From JACJYE01 sp964432875 (lineage in GTDB: Bacteria > Bacteroidota > Bacteroidia > Chitinophagales > Saprospiraceae): DNA of 29,473 nt. Under the pieces are notes generated by a model. The model was not told where the DNA came from and did no database searches. It saw only the letters and a list, made by a program, of their open reading frames with translations. The position numbers were made by a program, and so were the translations under genes. Positions within the stretch are counted from its first letter, which is position 1, and each line of letters opens with the position of its first letter. Shown one piece after another: positions 15,919 through 23,516 of this stretch. Location of the stretch: NCBI GenBank assembly GCA_964432875.1, contig CAYSPJ010000062.1, forward strand, positions 1-29,473, read 5' to 3'.

Positions 15919-17775
15919 ATGCCAAAACAGTTCGATAAGTTCCGCCACATGCCATCAGAAAACAAGGCCAGCCTGCGCAGCCAGTTCACGGCGCTGGGCA
16001 ATATCCCGCCCTTTTTCCGCCTTATCTGGCAGACCAACCCCTACATGGCCGCGGGCAATGCGCTGTTGCGCCTGGTCAGTTCTGCTATCCCCTTAGGGAT
16101 GCTCTACATCGGTAAAGAGATCATTGATGAGGTCATCCGCCTGATCAATGAAGGCGGGGGAGATACCTCCTATCTCTGGCTCATGGTCGGCCTGGAGCTG
16201 GGCCTGGCGGTCGTCTCCGAGCTCAACAGCCGGGGCATTACCTTGCTGGACAGCCTGCTGGGCGACCTGGTTTCCAACCGCACTTCCGTGGATCTGATCC
16301 GCCATGCTGCCCAATTGGATTTGTACCAGTTTGAAGACCCTGAATTTTACGATAAAATGGAGCGCGCCCGCCGCCAGACGACCGGGCGCACAGTGCTCAT
16401 GTCGCAGGTGCTTTCGCAAGTGCAGGACATTATCACCATCCTATTCCTGGGGGCTGGCCTGGTGGTTTTCAACCCCTGGCTCATCCTGATCCTGGTAGTA
16501 GCGGTCATCCCTTCCTTCCTGGGGGAGTCCCATTTTAACCAACAAACCTACTCCCTGACGCGCAACTGGACACCCGAGCGGCGCGAGCTGGACTACCTGC
16601 GCTATATCGGCGCCAGCGATCAGACCGCCAAGGAGGTCAAAGTATTCAACCTGGCGGGCTTCATCGCCGACCGTTTTGCCGCTTTATCCGACCAGTACTA
16701 CCGGGCCAACCGCGATATTGCCGTCCGGCGCGCAGCTTGGGGCGTGGTGCTTTCAACCCTGGGCACCGCAGCCTATTATGGGGCTTATGTATTCATCATC
16801 ATGCAGGCTGTTGGCGGTTTGATAACGGTGGGTACTCTGACATTCCTGGCTGGCTCTTTCAACCGCATGCAGGGGATGCTGCAGAACATCATGAACCGCT
16901 TCTCCCGCATTGCCGAAGGAGCTTTGTACTTGCAGGACCTATTCGACTTTTTCCAAATCCAGCCGACGATAAGCTCTAAGCCGGACTGCCAGCCTTTCCC
17001 CCGCCCTATCCAGCAGGGCTTCACCTTTGAGGATGTGAGTTTCCGCTACCCTAACAGCGAACGCTGGGCTATCCGCGATTTGTCTTTCCACATCGGCGTA
17101 GGTGAAAAGTTGGCGCTGGTTGGGGAAAATGGCGCGGGCAAGACCACTTTGGTCAAGCTGCTGGCCCGCTTGTACGAACCTACCCAGGGCCGCATCCTCA
17201 TCGACGGGGTGGATATCCGGGAGTACAGCTTGAAGGAACTGCGCGACAGTATCGGCATCATCTTCCAGGATTATATCCGCTTCCAGATGAAAGCCGGGGA
17301 GAATATCGCCGTGGGCAATATCGAGCACCTGGAGGCCATGCCTGCCATCAAGGAGGCCGCCCAGAAGAGCCTGGCCGACATGGTAGTGGAACAACTGCCT
17401 GACGGCTATGAGCAGGTGCTGGGCAAGCGCTTTGCCAATGGGGTGGATCTCTCGGGCGGGCAATGGCAGAAAATCGCCTTGGCCCGCGCCTACATGCGCG
17501 ATGCCCAGCTGCTCATCCTCGACGAGCCCACCGCTGCACTTGACGCCCGGGCTGAGCACGAGGTCTTCCTCCGCTTCGCCGAACTGATCGAAGGAAAAAC
17601 AGCCGTACTGATCTCTCACCGCTTTTCTACCGTGCGCATGGCCGGCCGCATCCTGTTTTTGGAAAATGGACAGAAGCTGGAGTTCGGCAGCCACGAAGAA
17701 CTGCTGGCTCAAAACGGCAAATACGCCGAGTTGTTCCGCCTCCAGGCCAGAGGGTATGCCGAGACAGTGGAGTAG
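15919..17775 (+). CDS. ABC exporter, fused permease and ATP-binding protein (MsbA/MdlB type)
   Basis: I chose the ATG at 15919 (MPKQFDKFRHMPSENKA). The frame is open from 15823, but that extension has no domain character; 15949 is another possible start. From 15919 the protein is 618 aa, usual for a half-transporter. The N-terminal membrane domain carries about six hydrophobic segments (for example ITILFLGAGLVVFNPWLILILVVAVI, and YYGAYVFIIMQAVGGLITVGTL). The nucleotide-binding domain has Walker A GENGAGKTTL (Lys408), signature LSGGQ at about 511-515, Walker B LLILDEP, D-loop AALDA and switch histidine in ISHRF. It probably works as a homodimer, or as a heterodimer with an unlinked partner, exporting lipid, peptide or drug. 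Substrate unknown. The downstream gene ruvX has its own promoter. Confidence 0.9.
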   Translation: MPKQFDKFRHMPSENKASLRSQFTALGNIPPFFRLIWQTNPYMAAGNALLRLVSSAIPLGMLYIGKEIIDEVIRLINEGGGDTSYLWLMVGLELGLAVVSELNSRGITLLDSLLGDLVSNRTSVDLIRHAAQLDLYQFEDPEFYDKMERARRQTTGRTVLMSQVLSQVQDIITILFLGAGLVVFNPWLILILVVAVIPSFLGESHFNQQTYSLTRNWTPERRELDYLRYIGASDQTAKEVKVFNLAGFIADRFAALSDQYYRANRDIAVRRAAWGVVLSTLGTAAYYGAYVFIIMQAVGGLITVGTLTFLAGSFNRMQGMLQNIMNRFSRIAEGALYLQDLFDFFQIQPTISSKPDCQPFPRPIQQGFTFEDVSFRYPNSERWAIRDLSFHIGVGEKLALVGENGAGKTTLVKLLARLYEPTQGRILIDGVDIREYSLKELRDSIGIIFQDYIRFQMKAGENIAVGNIEHLEAMPAIKEAAQKSLADMVVEQLPDGYEQVLGKRFANGVDLSGGQWQKIALARAYMRDAQLLILDEPTAALDARAEHEVFLRFAELIEGKTAVLISHRFSTVRMAGRILFLENGQKLEFGSHEELLAQNGKYAELFRLQARGYAETVE

Positions 17776-17818
17776 AAGCCTTCCCGTTTTGAAACCCTTC
17801 AATCTTCTTCAAAAAAAC

Positions 17819-17826
17819 TATCTTTG
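17819..17826 (+). promoter_or_regulatory. -7 promoter element of ruvX-def
   Basis: TATCTTTG is a perfect TAnnTTTG match 27 bases before the chosen TTG start. It covers the first in-frame TTG (17824-17826), which would then lie upstream of the transcript start and could not initiate translation. No clear -33 element is seen. Confidence 0.5.
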
Positions 17827-17853
17827 CCCCGCGAATCAGAAAAAAACAGACTA

Positions 17854-18282
17854 TTGCCGCGGATACTAGCCATAGATTACGGTACTAAGCGCACGGGCCT
17901 GGCAGTGACCGACCCCCTGCAGATTATTGCCAACGGGCTGGATACGGTGGCTACCCCCGATTTGATCGCTTTTTTAAAGCGCTATGTGCAGCAGGAAGAA
18001 GTAGAGTGCATCGTTGTGGGCGAGCCGCTATACCCCGATGGCGCACCAGCCCAGATCCACCATCTGGTGGTCGGCCTGGTACGGCAGCTGCAAAAACTTT
18101 TTCCCGCCATAAAAGTTGTTACACATGATGAGCGCTATACATCTGAACAGGCCAAACAAGCGATACGGGATAGCGGCGCCCGCAAAAAAAAGCGCCGTGA
18201 CAAAAGCCTGGTGGATAAAATTAGCGCGGTGATTATATTGCAGGACTATCTGGAATCAACAAGAAATTTTCAAGACGAATGA
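17854..18282 (+). CDS. ruvX: Putative Holliday junction resolvase RuvX (YqgF family), TTG start
   Basis: A 142-aa RNase H-fold nuclease or pre-16S rRNA processing protein. It starts MPRILAIDYGTKRTGLAVTDP, the standard N-terminus of the family, with catalytic-type Asp8. Further conserved acids are Glu57 in VVGEPLYPDG and Asp121 in SLVDKISAVIIL, with THDERYTSEQA in between. No ATG is available. The family consensus begins at MxRILAIDYG, which corresponds to TTG at 17854, and an A-rich stretch lies in front. The alternative TTG at 17824 adds ten residues and overlaps a promoter element. The stop overlaps the def start by four bases (ATGA), so the two genes are translationally coupled. Confidence 0.9.
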   Translation: MPRILAIDYGTKRTGLAVTDPLQIIANGLDTVATPDLIAFLKRYVQQEEVECIVVGEPLYPDGAPAQIHHLVVGLVRQLQKLFPAIKVVTHDERYTSEQAKQAIRDSGARKKKRRDKSLVDKISAVIILQDYLESTRNFQDE

Positions 18283-18842
18283 TACTGCCTATTTATGCCT
18301 ACGGGCAACCGGTGCTGAAAAAAGTAGGTGATGAAATCAGCCAGGACTATGCTGGCCTGCAGGAGCTCATCGCCGATATGTGGGAGACGATGTACCATGC
18401 CGAAGGCGTTGGCCTGGCTGCGCCCCAGATTGGCCGCTCCATCCGCCTGTTCGTCGTGGATACGGTGCAGATGATGGAGGAAGGCCGCAAAGAAGAAGGG
18501 ATCAAAAGGGTCTTCATCAATGCCCAGAAGCTCGAAGAAGCAGGGAAACCTTGGGCTTATGAGGAAGGCTGCCTGAGCATACCCGAAGTGCGGGGCGACG
18601 TAGAGCGCCTCCCGCAGCTGCGAATCCGCTATCTGGACGAGCACTTCGAGGAGAAGGTAGAAACCTTTAGTGGCATCAACGCCCGCGTCATCCAGCACGA
18701 ATACGACCACATTGACGGGGTGCTCTTCATCGATCATCTCAAAGCCATCAAGCGGCGTATGGTCAAGCGCAAGCTCGACAACATCAAAAAGGGCATCGCC
18801 AAGGCAGACTACAAGATGAAGTTTGCCGTCGGGAAAAAATAG
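18279..18842 (+). CDS. def: Peptide deformylase
   Basis: A 187-aa metalloenzyme that removes the formyl group from nascent protein N-termini. All three family motifs are present: GVGLAAPQIG (43-52), EEGCLSIP with metal ligand Cys98, and QHEYDHIDG with His140, Glu141 and His144. The C-terminal helix is long and lysine-rich (IKRRMVKRKLDNIKKGIAKADYKMKF), as is usual in Bacteroidota. The ATG overlaps the ruvX stop codon. It is convergent with the RNase H gene; only 20 bases separate the two stop codons. These contain a small hairpin (AGGGCG at 18841-18846 pairs with CGCCCT at 18854-18859). Confidence 0.97.
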   Translation: MILPIYAYGQPVLKKVGDEISQDYAGLQELIADMWETMYHAEGVGLAAPQIGRSIRLFVVDTVQMMEEGRKEEGIKRVFINAQKLEEAGKPWAYEEGCLSIPEVRGDVERLPQLRIRYLDEHFEEKVETFSGINARVIQHEYDHIDGVLFIDHLKAIKRRMVKRKLDNIKKGIAKADYKMKFAVGKK

Positions 18843-18862
18843 GGCGTGCATACCGCCCTCGG

Positions 18863-19501
18863 CTACTTCCTCCCAAAGTCGGCTGGTATTTCTCCCCAGC
18901 GCTCCGTATCCCATTTGAGGATGGGATTGCGGAAAGTATTTTCCCGTAGCCAGTGTTCCGCCCGTTCAATGAGCTGATAAAGCAGCTCCGTTTTCGCATT
19001 GCGCTTCAGGGCGGTGTTGGCCTTTTTTTTCCTCACCCAGCTCATCGCCGTTTTTGAGTCGGTATAAATGGGCGTATCCTTCCCCTGTTGCTTGAATAGC
19101 GCCAGCGCATGCACGATGGCGAGGAACTCACCGATATTATTGGTGCCCAGCGAGAATTTCTTGTGGAACAGCTGTGCTTTCGTGCGCGTATCCACCCCTT
19201 GGTATTCCATGATGCCAGGGTTGCCGCTGCAGGCGGCATCTACGCTGAGGCTATCCCAGACAATCCCCTTGCGGGCTTCTTCCGAAGATTGGGGCTTGGC
19301 CTTGGGCGCAGAGGGCTTACCCTGCCCGATGAAATCGGACGGCTTGCCCCGGAAGGCGGCCAAAGCTTCGGCTTTGGAAAGGAAAGCTTTATAGAGCGCA
19401 TTGGGGTAGCCTTTAATCTGCAACTGGCATTCGCTCCAGGAGGCATATACCCCCGGGTTGTTGCCTTCCCAAACGACGTAGTACTTCTGTTGCTTAGTCA
19501 T
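18863..19501 (-). CDS. rnhA: Ribonuclease HI with N-terminal hybrid-binding (viroplasmin-like) domain
   Basis: I chose the ATG at 19501 (MTKQQKYYVVWEGNNPGVY), which starts directly at the hybrid-binding domain; the frame continues upstream to 19693 without recognisable content. The protein is 212 aa. Residues about 6-50 are the caulimovirus viroplasmin/RNase H1 HBD (YYVVWEGNNPGVYASWSECQLQIKGY). A Lys/Pro/Ser linker follows. Residues about 80-212 are the RNase H fold with Asp88 (SVDAACSGNPG), Glu125 (NNIGEFLAIVHAL), Asp148 (IYTDSKTAMSW) and Asp208 (GEIPADFGRK). It degrades RNA in RNA-DNA hybrids. A perfect -7 element (TATTTTTG) lies about 87 bases upstream, giving a leader of roughly 80 bases. 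Confidence 0.93.
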   Translation of the reverse strand: MTKQQKYYVVWEGNNPGVYASWSECQLQIKGYPNALYKAFLSKAEALAAFRGKPSDFIGQGKPSAPKAKPQSSEEARKGIVWDSLSVDAACSGNPGIMEYQGVDTRTKAQLFHKKFSLGTNNIGEFLAIVHALALFKQQGKDTPIYTDSKTAMSWVRKKKANTALKRNAKTELLYQLIERAEHWLRENTFRNPILKWDTERWGEIPADFGRK

Positions 19502-19587
19502 AAACCTTGATATATATTTATGGTGGGGCAGCTCAGAACGTGGCCAGGCGATAGGGGTGAAATCGCTTGGCCGCCCCAACCCTCCGG

Positions 19588-19620
19588 CAAAAATAGTGAT
19601 TTGCTGCTGCTTTCCAGCAA
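19588..19620 (-). promoter_or_regulatory. Promoter of rnhA
   Basis: The minus strand shows TTG (19620-19618), a 22-base spacer and TATTTTTG (19595-19588), a perfect TAnnTTTG. The start site would be near 19581, giving a leader of about 80 bases with G-rich and C-rich blocks that could pair. Confidence 0.5.
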
Positions 19621-19721
19621 TACTTTCCCGGCCAAACCGGGCAAGCAGGCTAAGCTGAGGGCTGGAAAGATAGATTTGAAAAAACAAGCCCACACACCAA
19701 AAACATTCAAAAATTAATCCT

Positions 19722-19729
19722 TACCTTTG
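19722..19729 (+). promoter_or_regulatory. -7 promoter element of the tatD-type gene
   Basis: TACCTTTG, a perfect TAnnTTTG, ends 16 bases before the ATG at 19746. No good -33 element is visible. The short 5' UTR resembles those of rpe and the sensor kinase. Confidence 0.5.
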
Positions 19730-19745
19730 ATGCAAATAAGGTCTG

Positions 19746-20528
19746 ATGAGGTTGATCGATACACATGCACACTTATACTTGGGTCAATTTGACGAAGACC
19801 GGGGTGAGATGCTGCAGCGTGCAGTTGACAAAGGGGTGGATAAGTTTTTTTTGCCCAACATAGACAGCACTTCCATCAGCGCTATGCTGGCCATGGAGGA
19901 GGCGTACCCCGAGCATTGCTTTGCGATGATGGGGTTGCACCCCTGCTCGGTCAAAGAAAACTATGAAGAGGAACTGGCCATCGTTCGGCAGTGGCTCGAT
20001 GAGCGCCCCTTTTGTGCGATTGGGGAAATGGGCATAGATTTGTATTGGGATCAGTCCTTCCTCGCCGAGCAGAAAGAGGCTTTCTTGATCCAGGCCCAAT
20101 GGGCAAAAGAATTGGGGCTCCCTATTGTAATACACACTCGCGAGGCGACCGATATTGCCATCGATTTGGTGGAACAATTAAAGGACGAGCGCCTGAGCGG
20201 CATCTTTCATTGCTTCTCGGGAACTCCAGAACAAGCCCAGCGCATTATAGGCATGGGATTTTACCTGGGCATCGGCGGTGTGCTCACCTTTAAAAACGGT
20301 GGGTTGGATAAGGCGCTGGAAAATATCGGACTGGAGCACCTGGTGCTGGAAACCGATGCCCCTTACCTGGCACCAGCCCCCTTTCGGGGCAAGCGCAATG
20401 AGAGCGCCTACCTGAGCTTGGTACTAGAAAAACTGGCGGCAATCAAGGGGCTTCCACCAGAGGAAGTAGCCCGGATAACAACCGCTAACGCCGAGGCCAT
20501 TTTCTCCGGCACCCCGGCGCTCCAGTGA
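19746..20528 (+). CDS. tatD: TatD-family metal-dependent hydrolase (DNase)
   Basis: A 260-aa TIM-barrel hydrolase. Metal ligands are readable: His7 and His9 in DTHAHLYL, Glu94 in AIGEMGIDLYWD, His130 in IVIHTREA, His155 in IFHCFSGTP and Asp204 in LETDAPYLAP. Family motifs GLHPCSV and PFRGKRNES are also present. TatD enzymes are 3'-5' exonucleases or DNases linked to DNA repair; the specific cellular role here is inferred. Whether it is TatD, YcfH or YjjV cannot be decided by eye, so the symbol is at family level. Confidence 0.92.
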   Translation: MRLIDTHAHLYLGQFDEDRGEMLQRAVDKGVDKFFLPNIDSTSISAMLAMEEAYPEHCFAMMGLHPCSVKENYEEELAIVRQWLDERPFCAIGEMGIDLYWDQSFLAEQKEAFLIQAQWAKELGLPIVIHTREATDIAIDLVEQLKDERLSGIFHCFSGTPEQAQRIIGMGFYLGIGGVLTFKNGGLDKALENIGLEHLVLETDAPYLAPAPFRGKRNESAYLSLVLEKLAAIKGLPPEEVARITTANAEAIFSGTPALQ

Positions 20529-20577
20529 GCGAAAAACCGGGCTGGCTTTCCTGAAAGGAGGCGAAATGGCTTTTTTT
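20496..20577 (+). terminator. Probable terminator at the 3' end of the tatD gene
   Basis: GCCATTTTCTCC (20496-20507), within the last codons, can pair with GGAGGCGAAATGGC (20557-20570) allowing a 2-base bulge. This is followed by seven T's (20571-20577). The loop is long and itself partly structured. Confidence 0.45.
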
Positions 20578-20652
20578 AGGGTCAAATGAGCTTTATCTGA
20601 GCCGATTTTTTTGATATATTTCATCTTTTTGCAAATTTTGTGTTGCTCAGCA

Positions 20653-20682
20653 TTGGCAGAAAGTTCTTAATAACTATATTTG
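20653..20682 (+). promoter_or_regulatory. Bacteroidetes-type promoter of tRNA-Ser (and possibly the exbB operon)
   Basis: TTG at 20653-20655, then exactly 19 bases, then TATATTTG at 20675-20682, a perfect TAnnTTTG. It is the best-matching promoter in the window. The transcript would start near 20689, about 44 bases before the mature tRNA. Confidence 0.7.
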
Positions 20683-20732
20683 CTCGGTACGAAAAGCCAA
20701 AAGGGCTTTTCAATAGCAAATATCCACCTTAC

Positions 20733-20820
20733 GGAGAGGTGCTCGAGTGGTTGAAGAGGCACGCCTGGAAAGCGTGTATGCCTTAACAGGGTATCAAGGG
20801 TTCGAATCCCTTCCTCTCCG
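20733..20820 (+). tRNA. tRNA-Ser (anticodon GGA)
   Basis: The 88-base cloverleaf has acceptor arms GGAGAGG (20733-20739) and CCTCTCC (20813-20819) with discriminator G at 20820. The D arm contains TCGAGTGGTTGAAGAGG. The anticodon stem CACGC/GCGTG holds loop CTGGAAA, giving anticodon GGA, which reads UCC and UCU. A long class II variable arm (TATGCCTTAACAGGGTAT) and the T arm with GGTTCGAATCC are present. CCA is not encoded. The discriminator G and long variable arm fit serine identity. Confidence 0.97.
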
Positions 20821-20873
20821 CTTAAACAAGTTTTCTAATTCACTTTTAAAACAATCGTAAAACCGTTCTAACT

Positions 20874-21695
20874 ATGCGAAAATTAATAGCACTGCTGCTG
20901 GTACTTGGCATGGCCCTCTTCTCCAGCAATTTCGTATATGCCCAGGAAGGCGCCGAAGAACAAACCGGCCAAACCGAAGCTACAGCTGAAGAGCCTCAAG
21001 AAGAAGCAGCTCCCGCTCCGGCAGCGCCGGCAGCTGAAGAAGAAGAAGGCGAAGCCCCCAGCGGCTATCAGGTACTCAAAAAGTACTTCATCGATGGCGA
21101 CTGGCGCTTCATGAGCTTCGTATTGATTACGCTCATCCTTGGCCTGGCCTTCTGTATTGAGCGTATCATTACGCTGAATATCGCCACCACCAATACGGAC
21201 AAACTGCTGGCCCGTATTGACGACCAACTTAAAGCCGGCGATCTCAATGGCGCAATGGAAGTATGCAAGTCTACCCAGGGCCCCACCGCCAGCATCCTCT
21301 ACGAAGGCTTGAAAAATGCCAGCGATGGCCCTGAAGCGGTAGAAAAAGCCATCGTGTCTTATGGCAGCGTACAGATGGGCTTGCTGGAGCGCGGCCTGGT
21401 ATGGATTTCTTTGTTCATCGCCATCGCACCAATGCTTGGTTTCATGGGTACGGTAATCGGTATGATCCAGGCCTTTGACCGCATCGAAGCGGTAGGTGAC
21501 CTTTCTCCCTCGGTAGTTGCCGGCGGTATCAAGGTGGCCCTGCTTACTACGGTATTCGGCCTTGTCGTAGCTATTATCCTCCAGATCTTCTACAACTATA
21601 TTGTCAGTAAGATCGACGGGATTGTCAACAAAATGGAAGATGCTTCCATCGCTGTAGTTGACATCATGGCTGCTAACAACCTTTTTAAGAAATAA
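20874..21695 (+). CDS. exbB: MotA/TolQ/ExbB proton channel family protein
   Basis: A 273-aa inner-membrane proton channel subunit. It has a signal-like N-terminus (MRKLIALLLVLGMALFSSNFVYAQ) and a Glu/Ala/Pro-rich low-complexity segment (about 25-62). A first TM helix lies at about 80-98. A cytoplasmic region contains GDLNGAMEVCKSTQGPTASILYEGL. The two conserved TM helices lie at about 172-200 (WISLFIAIAPMLGFMGTVIGMIQAF) and 213-240 (VVAGGIKVALLTTVFGLVVAIILQIFYNYI). It energises TonB-dependent transport or a Tol-like process with the two ExbD proteins downstream. The gene begins 53 bases after the tRNA, and I see neither a terminator nor a promoter element between them. It heads a four-gene operon. 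The symbol is at family level. Confidence 0.93.
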   Translation: MRKLIALLLVLGMALFSSNFVYAQEGAEEQTGQTEATAEEPQEEAAPAPAAPAAEEEEGEAPSGYQVLKKYFIDGDWRFMSFVLITLILGLAFCIERIITLNIATTNTDKLLARIDDQLKAGDLNGAMEVCKSTQGPTASILYEGLKNASDGPEAVEKAIVSYGSVQMGLLERGLVWISLFIAIAPMLGFMGTVIGMIQAFDRIEAVGDLSPSVVAGGIKVALLTTVFGLVVAIILQIFYNYIVSKIDGIVNKMEDASIAVVDIMAANNLFKK

Positions 21696-21710
21696 GAGAA
21701 ATCTGGAATC

Positions 21711-22196
21711 ATGTATAAATTCTTAACCAAAAACGGCCAGACTATGGCCTTCGGGTTAGGTGTGTTGATATCCGTCATTTTCCTGGGGAGCGTGCTCTCC
21801 GGCTCCGGCGAGTTTGCCATGATGACGAAAGAACAACAGGCTGAAACCGGGATATTCAATTTCGGCTTAGTTGGTTCTATGGCTTTGATTATCATCGCCA
21901 TCGTCCTCCTCCTGGGTTTCGGCCTGGCACAAATCTTTTCGAACTTCAAAAGTTCGGTAAAGGGCCTGATCGGGTTCGGGATACTCCTGGCTATCTTCCT
22001 CCTTACCTATGCAACTGCTTCTACGGAAGTTTCGCCTTACATACAGGGCGCCATCGATAAATTTCAGGAAAGCGGCAGTGTCTTCACTGACGGTAACCTC
22101 AAGTTTATATCTGCTGGCATCTCTACTTCGGGCATACTGGTTGCCGCAGCAGCGGTGGCTTTTGTACTCTCTGAAGTTCGTAACTTCTTTAAATAA
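21711..22196 (+). CDS. Four-TM membrane protein of the ExbB/ExbD operon, function unknown
   Basis: A 161-aa protein between exbB (15 bases after its stop) and the first exbD (6 bases before its start). Four hydrophobic segments are visible at about 13-31, 52-75 (SMALIIIAIVLLLGFGLAQIF), 83-103 (LIGFGILLAIFLLTYATAS) and 134-155 (GISTSGILVAAAAVAFVLSEV). A short polar loop (SPYIQGAIDKFQESGSVFTDGN) precedes the last helix. The tight spacing implies co-expression and probably an accessory role in the proton-channel complex. Similar unnamed genes occupy this position in other Bacteroidota operons, to my knowledge. No catalytic motif is visible, and I assign no biochemical function. Confidence 0.85.
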   Translation: MYKFLTKNGQTMAFGLGVLISVIFLGSVLSGSGEFAMMTKEQQAETGIFNFGLVGSMALIIIAIVLLLGFGLAQIFSNFKSSVKGLIGFGILLAIFLLTYATASTEVSPYIQGAIDKFQESGSVFTDGNLKFISAGISTSGILVAAAAVAFVLSEVRNFFK

Positions 22197-22202
22197 TAGA
22201 TC

Positions 22203-22757
22203 ATGGCAAGAGTAAGAGCTAAGGATAAGATGAAAAACGAGATCAATGCCGGCTCGATGGCCGATATTGCCTTCTTGTTGCTCATCTTCTTCCTCGTCAC
22301 TACAACCATTGTCGAAGACAAAGGTATTACCGTAAAGCTGCCGCCCTGGTCTGAAGAAGAACCCGACATCACTCAGCTGAAATCGCGCAACGTGTTTTCT
22401 GTATTGGTCAACTCTCAGGATCAACTCCTGGTGCGCGGAGAACCGGTGGATGTCGAGCAGCTCAGGGAAAAGGCTAAAATCTTCATCGTCAACCCCTATA
22501 ATGATGAGACGATGGCCGAAAGGCCCACCCGTGCCATCATCTCGCTAAAAAATGACCGCGGGACAAGCTACGGGGTTTACCTGAGGGTTTATAACGAACT
22601 AAAGGCGGCCTATAACGAACTTTGGGATGATCTTTCTCGCCAAAAATATGGGGTGCCTTACAGTGATAACCTTCCCTTTGCTTACAAGAAGGCGATCCGG
22701 GATGAGATACCCTTCGTGCTATCCGAAGCGGAACCAACCGCTTACGGCGAGGAATAG
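22203..22757 (+). CDS. exbD: ExbD/TolR-family biopolymer transport protein (first copy)
   Basis: A 184-aa protein with a short basic cytoplasmic N-terminus, one TM helix at about 20-38 (ADIAFLLLIFFLVTTTIV) and a periplasmic domain. Asp21, at the start of the helix, is the conserved proton-relay aspartate of the family. The periplasmic part (for example VFSVLVNSQDQLLVRGEPVDVEQLREKAKIF and RAIISLKNDRGTSYGVYLRVYNELKAAYNEL) fits ExbD, with a C-terminal extension. It follows the four-TM protein by six bases and precedes a second ExbD by 76 bases. Confidence 0.93.
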   Translation: MARVRAKDKMKNEINAGSMADIAFLLLIFFLVTTTIVEDKGITVKLPPWSEEEPDITQLKSRNVFSVLVNSQDQLLVRGEPVDVEQLREKAKIFIVNPYNDETMAERPTRAIISLKNDRGTSYGVYLRVYNELKAAYNELWDDLSRQKYGVPYSDNLPFAYKKAIRDEIPFVLSEAEPTAYGEE

Positions 22758-22833
22758 ACGGTGGAAGCCCAATGTTTTACCTAAGATTTTGCCTGCAACC
22801 CCTTTGGTGACAGGCATCTAAAAATGACGCACT

Positions 22834-23328
22834 ATGTCTAAATTCGCTAAAAAAAGAGGGAAAACCTCTCCGGCTATCTCAACGGCTTCGCTACCGGACA
22901 TCATCTTCATGCTCCTGTTCTTCTTCATGGTGGTAACTGTGTTGAGAGATGCCGAGCTAAAGGTGAAGGTGGTTACGCCTTATGCGACAGAACTGACCAA
23001 GCTGGAGGAAAAGTCGCTCGTCAACTATATCTATGTCGGCCGGCCGGTGCAGCGTTTCCAAGAACTTTATGGCACCAAGCCTCGTATCCAATTGGGAGAT
23101 AAATTTTCCACGGTTGGAGAGGTCACGCTCTTCCTGGAGCGCCATAAGATCAAAGTTCCGGAGGCGCGTCACGGCCAGATTACTTCTTCTCTGCGGGTGG
23201 ATGGCGAAGTGACGATGGGTATCGTCCAGGACGTCAAGACCCAGCTCCGCAAATCCGGGCAGTTGAAAGTCAACTATTCAGCACGTAAAGACCCGAAAGG
23301 CAAAGGCTCTGGGGTGGTGGCAGAATAG
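22834..23328 (+). CDS. exbD: ExbD/TolR-family biopolymer transport protein (second copy)
   Basis: A 164-aa protein with a Lys-rich N-terminus and one TM helix at about 22-40 (DIIFMLLFFFMVVTVL). Asp22 is the conserved helix aspartate. The periplasmic domain is diverged from the first copy (YATELTKLEEKSLVNYIYVGRP, then TSSLRVDGEVTMGIVQDVKTQLRKSGQLKVNYSARKD). Two different ExbD proteins with one ExbB suggest a heteromeric or alternative stator. It is the last gene of the operon; a strong bidirectional terminator follows 33 bases after its stop. Confidence 0.92.
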   Translation: MSKFAKKRGKTSPAISTASLPDIIFMLLFFFMVVTVLRDAELKVKVVTPYATELTKLEEKSLVNYIYVGRPVQRFQELYGTKPRIQLGDKFSTVGEVTLFLERHKIKVPEARHGQITSSLRVDGEVTMGIVQDVKTQLRKSGQLKVNYSARKDPKGKGSGVVAE

Positions 23329-23360
23329 TGTGACCAGCAGACCAAAGATATATCACTATT

Positions 23361-23396
23361 AAAAAAGCCCCTCGGCATTTGCCGAGGGGCTTTTTG
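23361..23396 (+). terminator. Bidirectional Rho-independent terminator
   Basis: GCCCCTCGGC (23367-23376) and GCCGAGGGGC (23381-23390) are perfect 10-bp arms with an ATTT loop. Flanking A-runs (23361-23366) and T-runs (23391-23395) extend the stem and serve both strands. It ends the exbBD operon on the plus strand and cysH, or a small RNA, on the minus strand. Confidence 0.92.
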
Positions 23397-23449
23397 ATGT
23401 GTGGAGGTATATAGCTGGTACATTGGTGTTGAAATCTTGGGTGTGGACT

Positions 23450-23512
23450 TCAATCGCCCCTTTGTAGATAGTCAGATAGGGAGCTAGAGGAGACAGCGGG
23501 AGCCTGTATCAT
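23450..23512 (-). CDS. Candidate leaderless 20-codon ORF, or part of a small RNA
   Basis: ATG at 23512-23510 and TGA at 23452-23450 frame 20 codons (MIQAPAVSS ... QRGD). It is preceded by TAACTTTG (23524-23517) and a four-base gap, the same geometry as rpe. The bidirectional terminator 54 bases downstream would give a transcript of about 150 bases. No -33 element and no homology are visible. The simpler alternative is that this is just the 3' UTR of cysH. Confidence 0.2.
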   Translation of the reverse strand: MIQAPAVSSSSLSDYLQRGD

Positions 23513-23516
23513 GGTG

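Noticed and set aside
16939..17802. 287-codon open frame on the minus strand
   Set aside because: It mirrors the nucleotide-binding domain of the ABC exporter, whose Walker A, signature and Walker B motifs are all intact on the plus strand.
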